Positions 8,518 through 18,058 of a stretch of 64,000 bases of DNA are shown here, one piece after another. The first letter of the stretch is position 1, and each line of letters opens with the position of its first letter. Made by a program: the position numbers and the translations under genes. Source of the stretch: Cylindrotheca closterium (Eukaryota > Bacillariophyta > Bacillariophyceae > Bacillariales > Bacillariaceae); assembly GCA_933822405.4 (NCBI GenBank), contig CAKOGP040002269.1, positions 107,857-171,856 on the forward strand, in the 5' to 3' direction. The notes beneath the pieces are model-generated. The model saw nothing but the letters and a program-made list of their open reading frames with translations, was not told the DNA's origin and made no database searches.

Positions 8518-10710
8518 TCAAACCGACCATCCATAATTTTCCAAACTCGATCCCGTCGAAAAGCGGGCGGAATTATCGTGCCGTGGTGGCACCGGTGGGG
8601 GCTCGTAATCAATGGAACCGTTTGATCCATCGTATCCCCAGTATCTCATGCGAGCAAGATGGGAATTGAAACTCGGCATGCTGCTCAACAGACTGGGCGT
8701 CAAGGTCGACACTCCATCATGATTTTCCTCCAAAGGCATCATGATACCATCGCGCTCTTCTGGAGTAGCATTCTCGTCGTTGTTTTCTTCGATGCACATG
8801 AGACGTCGGTAGAGAATCAAAATGTAGATGCCCATCAACAACAATATAGCCAAGACGATTGCGACAATAAAACCGGATTCCATGCTAGAACTGCTAGTCA
8901 TTGGTGGGATCATCGTAGTTGGCATATTTGAAGGAACCATTGATTCAGAAGGAAGGAAGCTTGGTACCGAAGTTGGCATGGAACTGGGAATCAAAGATGG
9001 TATCATTGATGGCAGCAATGATGGCCTGGAACTGGGGACTTGAGATCCTGTCGGATTGTTGCTCGGTGTCAAAGTTGGCACCTTGGATGGTTGGACTGAA
9101 GGAAGTCTGCTCGGTGATGAACTAGGATTGATCGATGGGTCCCAGTTATCAAGCGATTCCAAAAAGGCAGAGCAACAGGCTTGGGCCTCGGAACACGCAC
9201 ACACGTAATTGGATTTGGCGGTGCAATCATCCATACAGTCACAGTAGAAATCGGGATCATTCAAGATAGGCCCATAGCAATTCACTTGTCCGTTTCGCGG
9301 GTTTTGGAAAATGTTGTCCAACAAGAAAGTGGGTGCTAGCGAGGGTGGGTTTGGTGACTCTGCAGATGGCGTTTCGTTCTGGACAAATGGGACCAGGTTG
9401 CTAACACGGAAGCTCCACACCCCAACTTTCGTCTCTTGGAATTGATCGATTTGAAGTCCAGTAACCATGATATTCCCTCCCACATATGAATCAGTGTTTG
9501 GGTACGTTCCTTCTGATGTGGCTTCGGTCTCTCCATTGCCCGGACCAAGGATATCCCCGGCCTTCCAAAAGTCATCCATGTGCCCTTGATTCAATCCTTG
9601 TTCCAACTCGAATTTTCCGTCCGATTGCACTAGGGCCACTTTGTAATGGGCTCCGTTTCCTGGCCAGCCCTCAAGGAATGGACCTCCTCTCTCACGATTT
9701 CCGTTCCCACCAGTGTTTTCGTCAACGTGATAAATTGCAATTCCACCTGGTTGCCAGAGATACAAGTCGGAAAGAACAGGCTGTCTATTTTCAATCAATA
9801 AGTATTCACCAGAAGGATAGGGTGATGAAATCTTGTAGACATCAGGATGCAGAGCAGAAGCCCGAGCAGTGTACACTCCATCGTTTGTGATCTCAATTGG
9901 ATCGAGTGATCCAAGCTCCATCTTCCCATATGGGGAGAGTATTCCAGGAAAATCGGCCCTGCCCTTTTGTCCCCCGGCAAATGACATGATGTCGAAGGCG
10001 CCGAGTCCACCCACAGCGGTACTATTTTCTTCGTATCTTCCACCTAAATCGAATGTGTCCGAGAGACCAAAGTGCGAACGTAACCATTGTTGTAGATGGA
10101 TTCCAATATTTGCTGGACCAAGGTCACAAAGGTTATTGAATGCTGAAACTGTGATGAAGCTACCCAGCTTAAGTCCAGTCGACCCAATCTTGATATCAGC
10201 GTCCCATGTATTGGATATTATTCGATCTGTATGATTCGCCCCTGTAAAGCAATCGGCTCCACCTAATTCTGCAGCAAACCCACTATGGACAAAAACAATA
10301 CTATCCAGCGATCGATCGTCGTCATAGTCATACTTGCTCAGGTCTATTCCAGAATTTGCTGCTGCTTCGAGAACAGGAACGAATGCTTCCCCAATAGTTG
10401 TTGTGCTGTTGGAATGACCCATGTTCCCGTTGGCCCAATAGGCTTCACTTTGATTGAGAGGCAGCCAGTCGACCACGCGAGCTTGAACCGAGAAGTCCCC
10501 ATATGTGTTGGAGTATAGCCATTTAGATATTGATTCCCCTGGATTGGCGACTGTTCCACTCTCACCATTCCACAACTCACGGAAGTGGTTGGGATCTGGA
10601 ATTATTCTTCCTTCGTGATCATCCCAAACTACAAGGCAAACCAGAACATCAATCTCCTTTGTAGGAAATAAGGCTCTTTCGGGATGATTGAACGCTGTTA
10701 CACCGTCCAT
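8518..10710 (-). CDS. M6 (immune inhibitor A)-like membrane protein lacking the HExxH zinc motif
   Basis: 730 residues in one exon. The N-terminal ~440 residues follow M6 metallopeptidases: LVCLVVWDD, SISKWLYSNTYGDFS, SIVFVHSGFAAELGG, GLSDTFDLGG, and GAFDIMSFAGG. The place of HExxH, directly before GLSDTFD, instead reads Q-W-L-R-S (in IHLQQWLRSHFGL), so both His and the Glu are gone and peptidase activity is unlikely. A Cys-rich module follows (CYGPILNDPDFYCDCMDD...ACCSAF), then a stalk of PSxxPS repeats, a transmembrane helix (GFIVAIVLAILLLMGIYI) and an acidic cytosolic tail with PPPVPP. This is a type I surface-protein layout, yet no signal peptide follows the ATG at 10710. A TTTGCAG acceptor sits 4 bases upstream, so a short 5' exon may exist; I could not place it. 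Confidence 0.8.
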   Translation of the reverse strand: MDGVTAFNHPERALFPTKEIDVLVCLVVWDDHEGRIIPDPNHFRELWNGESGTVANPGESISKWLYSNTYGDFSVQARVVDWLPLNQSEAYWANGNMGHSNSTTTIGEAFVPVLEAAANSGIDLSKYDYDDDRSLDSIVFVHSGFAAELGGADCFTGANHTDRIISNTWDADIKIGSTGLKLGSFITVSAFNNLCDLGPANIGIHLQQWLRSHFGLSDTFDLGGRYEENSTAVGGLGAFDIMSFAGGQKGRADFPGILSPYGKMELGSLDPIEITNDGVYTARASALHPDVYKISSPYPSGEYLLIENRQPVLSDLYLWQPGGIAIYHVDENTGGNGNRERGGPFLEGWPGNGAHYKVALVQSDGKFELEQGLNQGHMDDFWKAGDILGPGNGETEATSEGTYPNTDSYVGGNIMVTGLQIDQFQETKVGVWSFRVSNLVPFVQNETPSAESPNPPSLAPTFLLDNIFQNPRNGQVNCYGPILNDPDFYCDCMDDCTAKSNYVCACSEAQACCSAFLESLDNWDPSINPSSSPSRLPSVQPSKVPTLTPSNNPTGSQVPSSRPSLLPSMIPSLIPSSMPTSVPSFLPSESMVPSNMPTTMIPPMTSSSSMESGFIVAIVLAILLLMGIYILILYRRLMCIEENNDENATPEERDGIMMPLEENHDGVSTLTPSLLSSMPSFNSHLARMRYWGYDGSNGSIDYEPPPVPPRHDNSARFSTGSSLENYGWSV

Positions 10711-11104
10711 CCCACTGCAAACATTCAGTTATCGATGTTTGATGATGGAACTTGTGACATCTGTATAGAAATTGTCCTTCCTCAACTAAATTTCGAAACT
10801 GCAAGACGTTTGTTCTGGATCAGTTTCACATGTATTTTGTGTGTGTGTCGATAAATCGGCATTACGGCTTGCGTGTTTCTGTTTCTACATTTATGGCTAG
10901 TCGTAGACTATCAGTCTTGACGTTCATCCTTTACTCGTGGTCTAAAAGTTTCTCATTATTTGCACCATATATCCGACATGTGCAGTATATCGTAGCTCTC
11001 CAGGGTATGTTCGACGTGTCCGTGTGGATCTTCGAACTCAATCGCTTACTTGGCAATAAACTAATAACTGACACTATCAAAGGTACCGGTAGGTATTGAA
11101 ACCG
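10711..11104. other. Divergent promoter spacer
   Basis: Separates the divergent M6-like and lumen-protein genes. It may also hold an unplaced 5' exon of the M6-like gene. A TACCGGTA element lies at 11084-11091. Confidence 0.45.
11084..11091. promoter_or_regulatory. TACCGGTA palindrome close to a start codon
   Basis: Perfect 8-base palindrome ending 13 bases before the ATG at 11105. The same word recurs far above chance in this window, mostly between genes. A regulatory role is inference. Confidence 0.35.
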
Positions 11105-11878
11105 ATGCCGAAGAAAACAATAGGCTTCTTTGTCCTTCTGGCAGCTATAGCGTCAAGCTTGATTGTCAATGCTTTCCAATTTCCACTGGATTCCGCCACC
11201 GGTGCAAAGTTCGATGTTTCCTTGAGATTAGCAAACTCAGAGTCTGCAACACCTGGAGCTCTGAGAAGGCGTGATGCAATTTTTTCTATTGCTTCTTTTC
11301 CTCTCGTCTGGCTACTACCCCAAGTTGCGCTATCAAAGGACGAATCAATGGTTCCTACGGAATATCAAGCGGTTTGGTTTGATCCAAAGCTTCCCAACGG
11401 ATACAGAGTATTGTTCGGAGGCAATCAAAAGGCAACGTTGTTGTTGCGCAATGAACCATCCGATGACGAGATTGAACTTCCAGTGAAAGTCGTAGAAGGA
11501 AAAGAAATGAAACTCATATTTGATTTCAGTCCAATCGGTGGACAGTCGAACCTCGAAGGGACTTTTACAAAGAACAGAGAGGGATCACGAATCATTTCGT
11601 TTCCAGATAAAAACGCTTGGATAAACAAAAAGTTTGAAGGCCCAATTGGAGTTTTCAAAGATAGTACAGATTCAAATCGAGTTATCATCATAAGGCAAGT
11701 CAAGGGACCGGAGTGTGTGGTGCAGCTTCGGGATGAAAATAAGATAACTACTTTTCCCGGAAAGGCAGGGACTTCGTTTACATTCAACTTTCCAGACAAG
11801 GGAAAGGTTTCGGCAGCCTTCGATATGCAACGAAGGTCTATAACATTCGAGGACGGCACTATATGGACAAAGTATTGA
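11105..11878 (+). CDS. Predicted plastid lumen protein, unknown family
   Basis: 257 residues from the ATG at 11105 (the open frame starts at a TTG three codons earlier). The signal peptide ends VNA-FQFP, with the Phe at +1 that diatom plastid import requires. A second signal follows: GALRRRDAIFSIASFPLVWL then LPQVALS, an arginine-led hydrophobic stretch typical of lumen targeting. The mature part is beta-rich with repeated Gly-Phe turns (NGYRVLFGGNQKATLLLRNE, KLIFDFSPIGGQSNLEG, RSITFEDGTIW), suggesting a small beta-barrel or lipocalin-like fold. I do not recognise the family. A plastid role is inferred only from targeting. Confidence 0.7.
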   Translation: MPKKTIGFFVLLAAIASSLIVNAFQFPLDSATGAKFDVSLRLANSESATPGALRRRDAIFSIASFPLVWLLPQVALSKDESMVPTEYQAVWFDPKLPNGYRVLFGGNQKATLLLRNEPSDDEIELPVKVVEGKEMKLIFDFSPIGGQSNLEGTFTKNREGSRIISFPDKNAWINKKFEGPIGVFKDSTDSNRVIIIRQVKGPECVVQLRDENKITTFPGKAGTSFTFNFPDKGKVSAAFDMQRRSITFEDGTIWTKY

Positions 11879-12151
11879 AGATAACGGTTTGATAGTCTAT
11901 CCCATGCTCTGAATGGTCAGGTTTCGTCATGGTAGTCCTTTACCGAGCGGTAGTGAACTGGCTGGATTCGTGATTGATGTCTTGAGCCGGGCACTGGCCA
12001 AAGAGAAGTTAAACTTGTTGTTTTACTTCACTGGCACTATACTTTTTACTTCCCTGGCACTATACGTCTAATGAAGCCAAAATGAGGGTCATCGACAAAA
12101 TGCTATTGTACACTTTAAATCCTACATAAGTCCATTGCTCGCGGGCAATTC

Positions 12152-13237
12152 TCAAAGCCGGTATCGTTTCGATATTGCCTTGGAGTACTGCTCACAATAC
12201 CCCGACAAATCAAATTGAAACGGTTGATGACCATAGTTGATCGAAATCGAGTCTTCCGAATCAATTCCTACAACAGGGTAAAGATCGGTTTTGGCAAGAA
12301 AGTTTGTATCGATCTTCTTCCAGGCAAAACCCAACAGTTTCGAGTTTTTCGTAAAAAAGATACCCCCAGTGTTGTAGTCAACGCCGCATCCAATGGTATC
12401 ACCGGGACCATACTGATGAGTATGTTTCTTTCTGCTACCAGCGTTGTGGTAGAGGCCGCCATTGTCGCTGTGATATCCAAAAGAGAAATCATGTCCTGGT
12501 AGGGCACCATTGCAGTCAAAGTCTTGCGGAGCAAGCCCGATGGCAATACAGTCCTTTTGCTCCTCTGGAGTTGACTCTTGTTCTTCGAGGAGAGATTGGA
12601 AAGAGACTCTTTCCCTCTCTTGCTCCTCGACTTCTTGAGCCTTGATCGAAACTTCAAAGTATGATACAGTTCTTGGAGTAACGTTGATCGAGTCGTCCTT
12701 TTCCTTGAATGGAGCAACAAATGGCTTCCAATTCTGTTTATTTTTGCGCGATGGTAGCCGCAACTTCCTTCTTGGAGACTTTGTGCATAGCTGAGGTCTT
12801 GGAAGTGGTTGGTCAGAGCGAATGGAGTGAACTTGATCTTCTCCAATTGGCCCGGTGTAACGGATGTTGACGGTACCAGATTCTTGATCTTGACTGGTTT
12901 CAATCTTGTCAGTAGTCAATAGGTTGTCCTTGTCGACAACCTTTGACGGCAATGCTTGTGGAGTCATGGAAAGAAGAAGAGGCACATTCATTTCGCCCTT
13001 TGCAAGTGCCTTGGGGACATCAATCTTGTCGATGAAGTAGGAGTCTCTATCGACATGACCCCATCGAGACCGGCACTGATTCAACCAGAGTTCATGTGCA
13101 TCGTTGGAAAAGACGAGATTTCGGAGACAATGGCAGGTTCTTGCGACTTGGCCAATGCTGTCAACGTCGAGGAAGTCAAAGGCGTGGAGCTGAACGTCGA
13201 TTGGAAGCTCTTCTAGTGCTGATGAGGCTTTCGTCAT
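12152..13237 (-). CDS. F-box protein with C-terminal SPRY domain
   Basis: 361 residues, ATG at 13237. Residues ~8-55 form an F-box (ELPIDVQLHAFDFLDVDSIG, then CHCLRNLV and the ELW anchor), the SKP1-binding helix bundle. The middle ~130 residues are charged and disordered with a basic patch (SPRRKLRLPSRKNKQ). Residues ~195-345 form a SPRY domain: YFEVSIKA, CIAIGLAPQDF, LPGHDFSFGYHSDNGGLYHN, GDTIGCGVDYNTGGIFFTKN, and LYPVVGIDSEDSISINYG. This is the domain plan of an SCF substrate receptor in which SPRY picks the target. The partner cannot be predicted. No intron is needed. Confidence 0.88.
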   Translation of the reverse strand: MTKASSALEELPIDVQLHAFDFLDVDSIGQVARTCHCLRNLVFSNDAHELWLNQCRSRWGHVDRDSYFIDKIDVPKALAKGEMNVPLLLSMTPQALPSKVVDKDNLLTTDKIETSQDQESGTVNIRYTGPIGEDQVHSIRSDQPLPRPQLCTKSPRRKLRLPSRKNKQNWKPFVAPFKEKDDSINVTPRTVSYFEVSIKAQEVEEQERERVSFQSLLEEQESTPEEQKDCIAIGLAPQDFDCNGALPGHDFSFGYHSDNGGLYHNAGSRKKHTHQYGPGDTIGCGVDYNTGGIFFTKNSKLLGFAWKKIDTNFLAKTDLYPVVGIDSEDSISINYGHQPFQFDLSGYCEQYSKAISKRYRL

Positions 13238-13564
13238 GGTTTCGCTAAATTTGAATGGGAAAAAGTGAGAAGTTCTGAATCAAATTGACCGTTGATGGCT
13301 AGGTACAAATAGTACGAGTGTAAAATACTGTACACCGATTTTCGCACGACAAGTTTCAAAGTTATTCTCGTGCTTCTCATTTTTTGCATTAAATGTTTGA
13401 CACGATGTTTCGTCCCGTTATTCTTCAAAGCAGACGCCGCCATAAGTAACGTTTTGATGCTGAATTTGAGATTTCAAAGAATTCTCACTCCCATGAAGCA
13501 TGGATGATTCATAGAATTCTCATTGACGAAGGCGTATCGAAAAGGTCGGTTACATTGAGAAAAA

Positions 13565-13899
13565 CAGATGCCCAGGTCAATTGCATCAAACGCCTGGTAA
13601 TAGAACTGGTTTGATGCTTAATGGTGGACTGGTGACTCATTATCGGCGAAGCTCTGCAGTGCAACAACAGATGCCAGCATATCGTGTGCATAAAACGCAC
13701 GGTATTTGAAAAATAAGAAGCAAGAACATGATGGACTGATGACTCATGCCAAGCAAGCTTTGTTACGGTGCAGCAGCAGATGCCTAGATCATGTGCATCA
13801 AACACACGGCAATAGAACAGTTTAGAAGCAGACTGGTGGACTGATGACTCACTCACTCACCACAGCACATAAATCGCGCAGTTGCGTTTCAACCAAGAT
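13565..13899 (+). repeat. Degenerate tandem repeat with ~103-109-bp period
   Basis: Units begin with CAGATGCC at 13565, 13668 and 13777. Each unit contains a GTGCATxAAACxC block, a GGTAATAGAAC or GCAATAGAAC block in some units, and ends near GGTGGACTGxTGACTCAT. Units differ by substitutions and small indels. Confidence 0.7.
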
Positions 13900-13909
13900 N
13901 NNNNNNNNN
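13900..13909. other. Assembly gap (10 N) between identical 127-bp ends
   Basis: Ten N bases. The 127 bases before the gap (13773-13899) and the 127 bases after it (13910-14036) are identical, base for base. This is what results when two contigs that overlap are scaffolded without being merged. A real extra tandem unit is the alternative. Confidence 0.85.
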
Positions 13910-14036
13910 GCAGCAGATGCCTAGATCATGTGCATCAAACACACGGCAATAGAACAGTTTAGAAGCAGACTGGTGGACTGATGACTCACTCACTCACCAC
14001 AGCACATAAATCGCGCAGTTGCGTTTCAACCAAGAT
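13910..14036 (+). repeat. Exact 127-bp duplicate of 13773-13899 across the gap
   Basis: Starts GCAGCAGATGCC and ends TTTCAACCAAGAT, the same as the block before the gap, with no mismatch found. Confidence 0.85.
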
Positions 14037-14395
14037 TTGCTGTACCGGTAGAGCATAGTCGAATAATAAATCGAAAACAGTCATCAGTCGTTGAGTGCCA
14101 TCGTTCTGTCCGGTACTCGCAGGAAGTGTTGCAGAATGGTGTTTACTATCTACATGCCTACGTGAACATCTCCGTCCACTATTCTATGATTCTATTTCAC
14201 GACATGCTGCGATGCAGTTTTCGGATTCTGGGGGGAAGTTCTTCTGTTCCCCCAAATACTGGCTTCAACACAATATTCATTCGTAACGCAACAACGAAAC
14301 TGAAATACTGTAGGACCTATAATAGCCAGTATCGTAATAATAATATTACGATACTATATTCATGACATTATATTGCAACAAAGCTACCTATTAAG

Positions 14396-15622
14396 ATGAT
14401 GAAAGCTTGGACGGCACCGCTTCAAAAGATATGGCCTGTATTGATTTTTCTGAGTAGACGAAACATATCTGTTGCATTTTGTCACATGGAATCCAGCCGA
14501 GGTGCCGAGGGTCCTAGTAGTAGACATCCCAACAAATTGTTTGGCACCAGCGCAACCTCGGAAGAATTTACTCAAACGCTGCCATTTTCCAACGTTCCGG
14601 AAGTTATCATTGCTGTTGAAGCAGTCCGTAAAGCGGCAAAGATTACAGAAAAATTGCAAAAGACCATTGATGCAAAAGGGACACTGACCAAGGATGATGA
14701 ATCACCAGTAACTGTTGGAGACTTTGCATGTCAAGCGATAGTTTTGCAACATCTTCGAGAGAACCTCCCAAATGGAGTCACCCAGACCTTTTTGGCAGAA
14801 GAAAAGAGTTCCAATTTGACCCCCGCACTGACGGAGCAAATCCTGAAGGCCTTATCAGACACCACTTCGATCAATGACGAAGACACTCTTCGGAGCTGCA
14901 TCGACTTGGGACAAAATTTCTTTGATTCGCATGAGATTCCATCACATTTCTTCTGTCTGGATCCAATTGACGGGACCAAAGGCTTTTTCAGAAAGGAGCA
15001 ATATTGCATAGCGCTTGGATTGCTGGAGAATGGAATGCCAACAATTGCAGTATTGGCTTGTCCAAATCTACCCTTTGTAGACGAGGAAGACGGTCCAGAT
15101 GCAAAAATTGGTTGTATTTTTGTTGCATGCAAGGGTCAGGGATGTTATCAGCTTGACATGGAGGGAAAGGTAGAGCCGAAAAGAATTGGGGAAGGCTACA
15201 ACGCAGAGCCTCCGCTGTCACACAAAGCAAGATTCTGTGTGGGTGTTGAACAAGGATTTGGCGATCCCACCGGGAAGGCAAAAGTCATGGCACAAGAGCT
15301 GCATGGATCGCTGGATGAAACTACGGATGATATCAAATACGCTACGCGGATAGACAGCCAAGCCAAATATGGTCTAGTCGCGAGGGGAGGAGGCGAGTTA
15401 TATGTTCGCTTGCCAAGATTAGACTATGAAGAATGGATGTGGGATGTCGCTCCAGGAGTCCTGGTATTAGAAGAGAGTGGAGGCATAATCACAGATGCCA
15501 ATGGGAACGATCTGGACTTTACAAGCGGCAGCAAACTTTCAAACAACTACGGAGTCTTGGGCGCAAGAAGCAAGCCGCTGTATGACGACTTGCTTGCATC
15601 CTGCAGAAGCGCTAGCCAGTAG
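14396..15622 (+). CDS. HAL2: 3'(2'),5'-bisphosphate nucleotidase (HAL2/SAL1 type)
   Basis: 408 residues, ATG at 14396. A lithium-sensitive phosphatase of the inositol monophosphatase superfamily that converts 3'-phosphoadenosine 5'-phosphate to AMP and so clears a by-product of sulfate assimilation. Motifs in order: SPVTVGDFACQA (metal-binding lead), FLAEEKSS (Glu ligand), LDPIDGTKGFFRKEQYCIAL (DPIDGT metal site plus the GF-x-R-x-EQY signature that marks HAL2 against other IMPases), PNLPF, then the C-terminal WMWDVAPGVLVLEESGG and a NNYGVLGA end. The N-terminal ~50 residues before the conserved region look like an organelle presequence (hydrophobic, then basic), so plastid or mitochondrial location is possible. 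Length fits the family with such an extension. Confidence 0.92.
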   Translation: MMKAWTAPLQKIWPVLIFLSRRNISVAFCHMESSRGAEGPSSRHPNKLFGTSATSEEFTQTLPFSNVPEVIIAVEAVRKAAKITEKLQKTIDAKGTLTKDDESPVTVGDFACQAIVLQHLRENLPNGVTQTFLAEEKSSNLTPALTEQILKALSDTTSINDEDTLRSCIDLGQNFFDSHEIPSHFFCLDPIDGTKGFFRKEQYCIALGLLENGMPTIAVLACPNLPFVDEEDGPDAKIGCIFVACKGQGCYQLDMEGKVEPKRIGEGYNAEPPLSHKARFCVGVEQGFGDPTGKAKVMAQELHGSLDETTDDIKYATRIDSQAKYGLVARGGGELYVRLPRLDYEEWMWDVAPGVLVLEESGGIITDANGNDLDFTSGSKLSNNYGVLGARSKPLYDDLLASCRSASQ

Positions 15623-16492
15623 CTACTGTCGAAACTGGAAGGTCTACCGCTAGTAAAGGTAACACAATAACGTTTGAAGCGTCTGCTGTGAAATTTGCAA
15701 TTGCTTGTTGTGAGATTATTCTCCTCTAGAGTCGCCACCACAAAAATCGAGGGAGTCGACCTTCTATGACACTGAAAGACGTGTTCAAAGGAACCTATCT
15801 TCCGTACACGTCTTTACTTGCCTTTGGTCTCCACAGTTCCGATAATTCATCATAATATTTGCTTTACATCATTTACATCAAAATAATCACACTTGTTCGT
15901 CTCCGTCCAAGCACCATCAGTGACACTTGAAAATAGAGGTGCAGTAAGTTCACCATGAACGGAGCTGTCCCATGCTAAGTTCCTGGTACGTACCACGGAA
16001 CCTCTCAGGAACGGGGAGTGAAAACATTTATCCTCTCGTTATGAAAACGAGGTACTGCAGAATTCCAGAGATCTGAGGTGTCAGGTCAAGTTTCTTCGCA
16101 TCGATCGAAATTTAGCTGGCAGTTCTAGTAGAACTGCCAGCTAAGGTTCATACCTTCGTATTGGCCATCTGGAAAGTTACCAGAGCTCCAAAGAAACAGA
16201 GGATGCTTCTGCAGAACAGAACAGACGGATCAGCTGGACCAACGAGAAGGCAGTCTACACTGTAGTTCCAAAGAATGGAGGTGAACGTGACATCAGCACC
16301 TGCTGACGCAACGTCATTGACAAAAGAAGCCACGTAGCACAATTGTATTATATATGAATGCTACCAAAAACAGAAAGTGAAAGAGTTTGCGATGTCGATC
16401 TTTTTCTAAACATAATCGTAGCTTTGCGAAAGACGTGTGGTTTATCATCTCTTAATTGAAACAGACAAAGCCGTCCCTTTCATTCGACCGAT
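15623..16492. other. Spacer with a perfect 33-base palindrome
   Basis: No gene seen. The only notable structure is the inverted repeat at 16112-16144. Short minus-strand open frames (15547-15741, 16148-16342) have no protein-like character. Confidence 0.5.
16112..16144. repeat. Perfect inverted repeat, 16-base arms with one-base centre
   Basis: The left arm TTAGCTGGCAGTTCTA is followed by G and then its exact reverse complement. It could extrude a cruciform or form a hairpin in RNA. No U-run follows, so it is not a classical terminator. Confidence 0.85.
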
Positions 16493-16993
16493 ATGCGCAA
16501 AAAACGAGGCTCTTCATTAACAAGTTTGGATTTTTCTGCCAAACCACCTCAGCCGCGACCAGCAGGTGTAGAAACAAACAAAGTTGTGCTGTTCACACAA
16601 ATTCCAAACAATTTTCAAGGAATTCCAGATCACACCATGATGAAATCGAGGACCCCAGCCACACAAGCATTGAACAAGCTTACCAAGTCCCAAGATTCGC
16701 AATCTTCACTTGGTACCGAGAGCCAACGAGCCATGAAAAGAATGAGTATGAAACGATCGATGTCCTCAATGATGGATATGACCTCACTTTTAGAGGCGTC
16801 TGAGGAGATTGAAGGCTTCCATTCCTTCCCAATCATCGAGTGGCCTACCTTGGACAACAATCAGGATGCTAGTGATCTTTGCGCTCCACAGATCAAGAGA
16901 CGCTGTAGCGGATTACCTCGTTGCATGAAGGCTTCCCTAAAACTGTCGTCTTTCACATCGACTCGCGGTGGATCGTGTGGGTCGATGTACTAA
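16493..16993 (+). CDS. Small FPxIEW-motif protein, copy 1
   Basis: 166 residues, ATG at 16493; a later in-frame Met could be the real start because the first ~45 residues do not match the paralogue. The C-terminal ~65 residues match the protein encoded on the opposite strand at 18059-18439: a Ser-Leu-x-x-x-x-x-E lead, FPIIEW followed by LDNNQ, then R-C-S-G-L-P-R-C and a Leu/Ser end. The middle is Met/Ser/Lys-rich (KRMSMKRSMSSMMDM). No signal peptide, membrane segment or known domain. Being conserved in a second copy supports it as real. Function unknown. Confidence 0.6.
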   Translation: MRKKRGSSLTSLDFSAKPPQPRPAGVETNKVVLFTQIPNNFQGIPDHTMMKSRTPATQALNKLTKSQDSQSSLGTESQRAMKRMSMKRSMSSMMDMTSLLEASEEIEGFHSFPIIEWPTLDNNQDASDLCAPQIKRRCSGLPRCMKASLKLSSFTSTRGGSCGSMY

Positions 16994-18058
16994 AGGAAAG
17001 ACTATAATGGTCTTGAGCCACCCAGATTTTATGCCATGCCTTGAGTAAAAGTACTCAAACAAGCGGTGTCACTGTATGAACATTTATATTATGATGTACA
17101 ATAGAGTAAAATAATACAGCGAAGAAAAACATGCCTAAACCAAAAAACATAGTAACCAGAAGGATTTGATATAACACCTGTTCCGTGGACCTTGAATGCA
17201 GCCACCACTACTACCTTCCACCAAGGCCGCTATTATACATATCGGCCTGCTGCTGGCTGCATCGTCACGCAGTGGGATGAGGTTATGACCATCATGCAAA
17301 CACGGAAGCCTGCAACCATCAAACTATCGGTATGACAACCTTCAATATTTCTTCTGTTCAGGGTGCTGGAAAATGTAGTGGTGTAACCGGTACAGTGGTA
17401 CTGTACCATGTAGCGGCACGTATAGTAGGCCAGACGAGAAGAACATTTCGTTCGTGAATAACATTAGTCGTGAAAAAGTTTCTCGCAAGATCGATACTGT
17501 AGCTTGTTTCATTGACTTCGAAGAAGGTATCAACAAGAAGCGCAAGGTAGTGAATGGTACGAAACTCAATGGATGCTTGAGCTCTTCCATCGCAAGCGAC
17601 TTTCCTGAGCAGAGAATCAGATGTCAACTTTGACGACTTCTTTGAGTCAGTCCGAAGAAGGTATCAACAACGAGTAGGAGCGTAAGGTACTAGTGTACCT
17701 AGTGGCACTGATGAATGGTAACAGTAAGCTAGCCACTGGTGCCACCAGCGAGGAGCAAACAAGTCACGTGCCAAAAGCAACTGCTGTTGCAACTGATATT
17801 ACAAGCACCACAGTCTATTGGCTACCGTGATTGACTAATATGTTTTGGAGGCCAAAATGTATCTATAGTATGTACAAGTTTCGTGTAGTTTTGGTCTCGG
17901 TTCGCAAAAGAAGAGCTCCTGTGTGCAAAATTGGATATCTTCTGCTGCTGGGTAGTATGTACATGGTCGACTCTTTGCGCAAGAGTCACTGTTTGTGCCT
18001 TTGCGGCATGCAAAATGAATTTGTAAAGAGAATGACCTTCGTGGTCAGCACTTTATGT
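16994..18058. other. Spacer between converging paralogues, with a short duplicated block
   Basis: No gene seen. CGAAGAAGGTATCAACAA occurs at 17519-17536 and again at 17653-17670, with partly similar sequence after each, a diverged local duplication. Confidence 0.5.

Larger units (their letters stand above)
13238..14395. other. Gene-free spacer with tandem repeats and an assembly gap
   Basis: The region upstream of the divergent F-box/SPRY and HAL2-like genes. It is dominated by a degenerate ~105-bp tandem repeat and a 10-N gap. The open frame 13509-13856 on the minus strand is simply the repeat read through. TACCGGTA occurs at 14043-14050. Confidence 0.6.

Noticed and set aside
13509..13856. 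115-residue minus-strand open frame
   Set aside because: It is the ~105-bp tandem repeat read through; the repeat explains its internal periodicity.
13565..14036. CRISPR-like array
   Set aside because: Units are ~105 bp, degenerate and head to tail without constant short repeats and unique spacers; the genome is eukaryotic.
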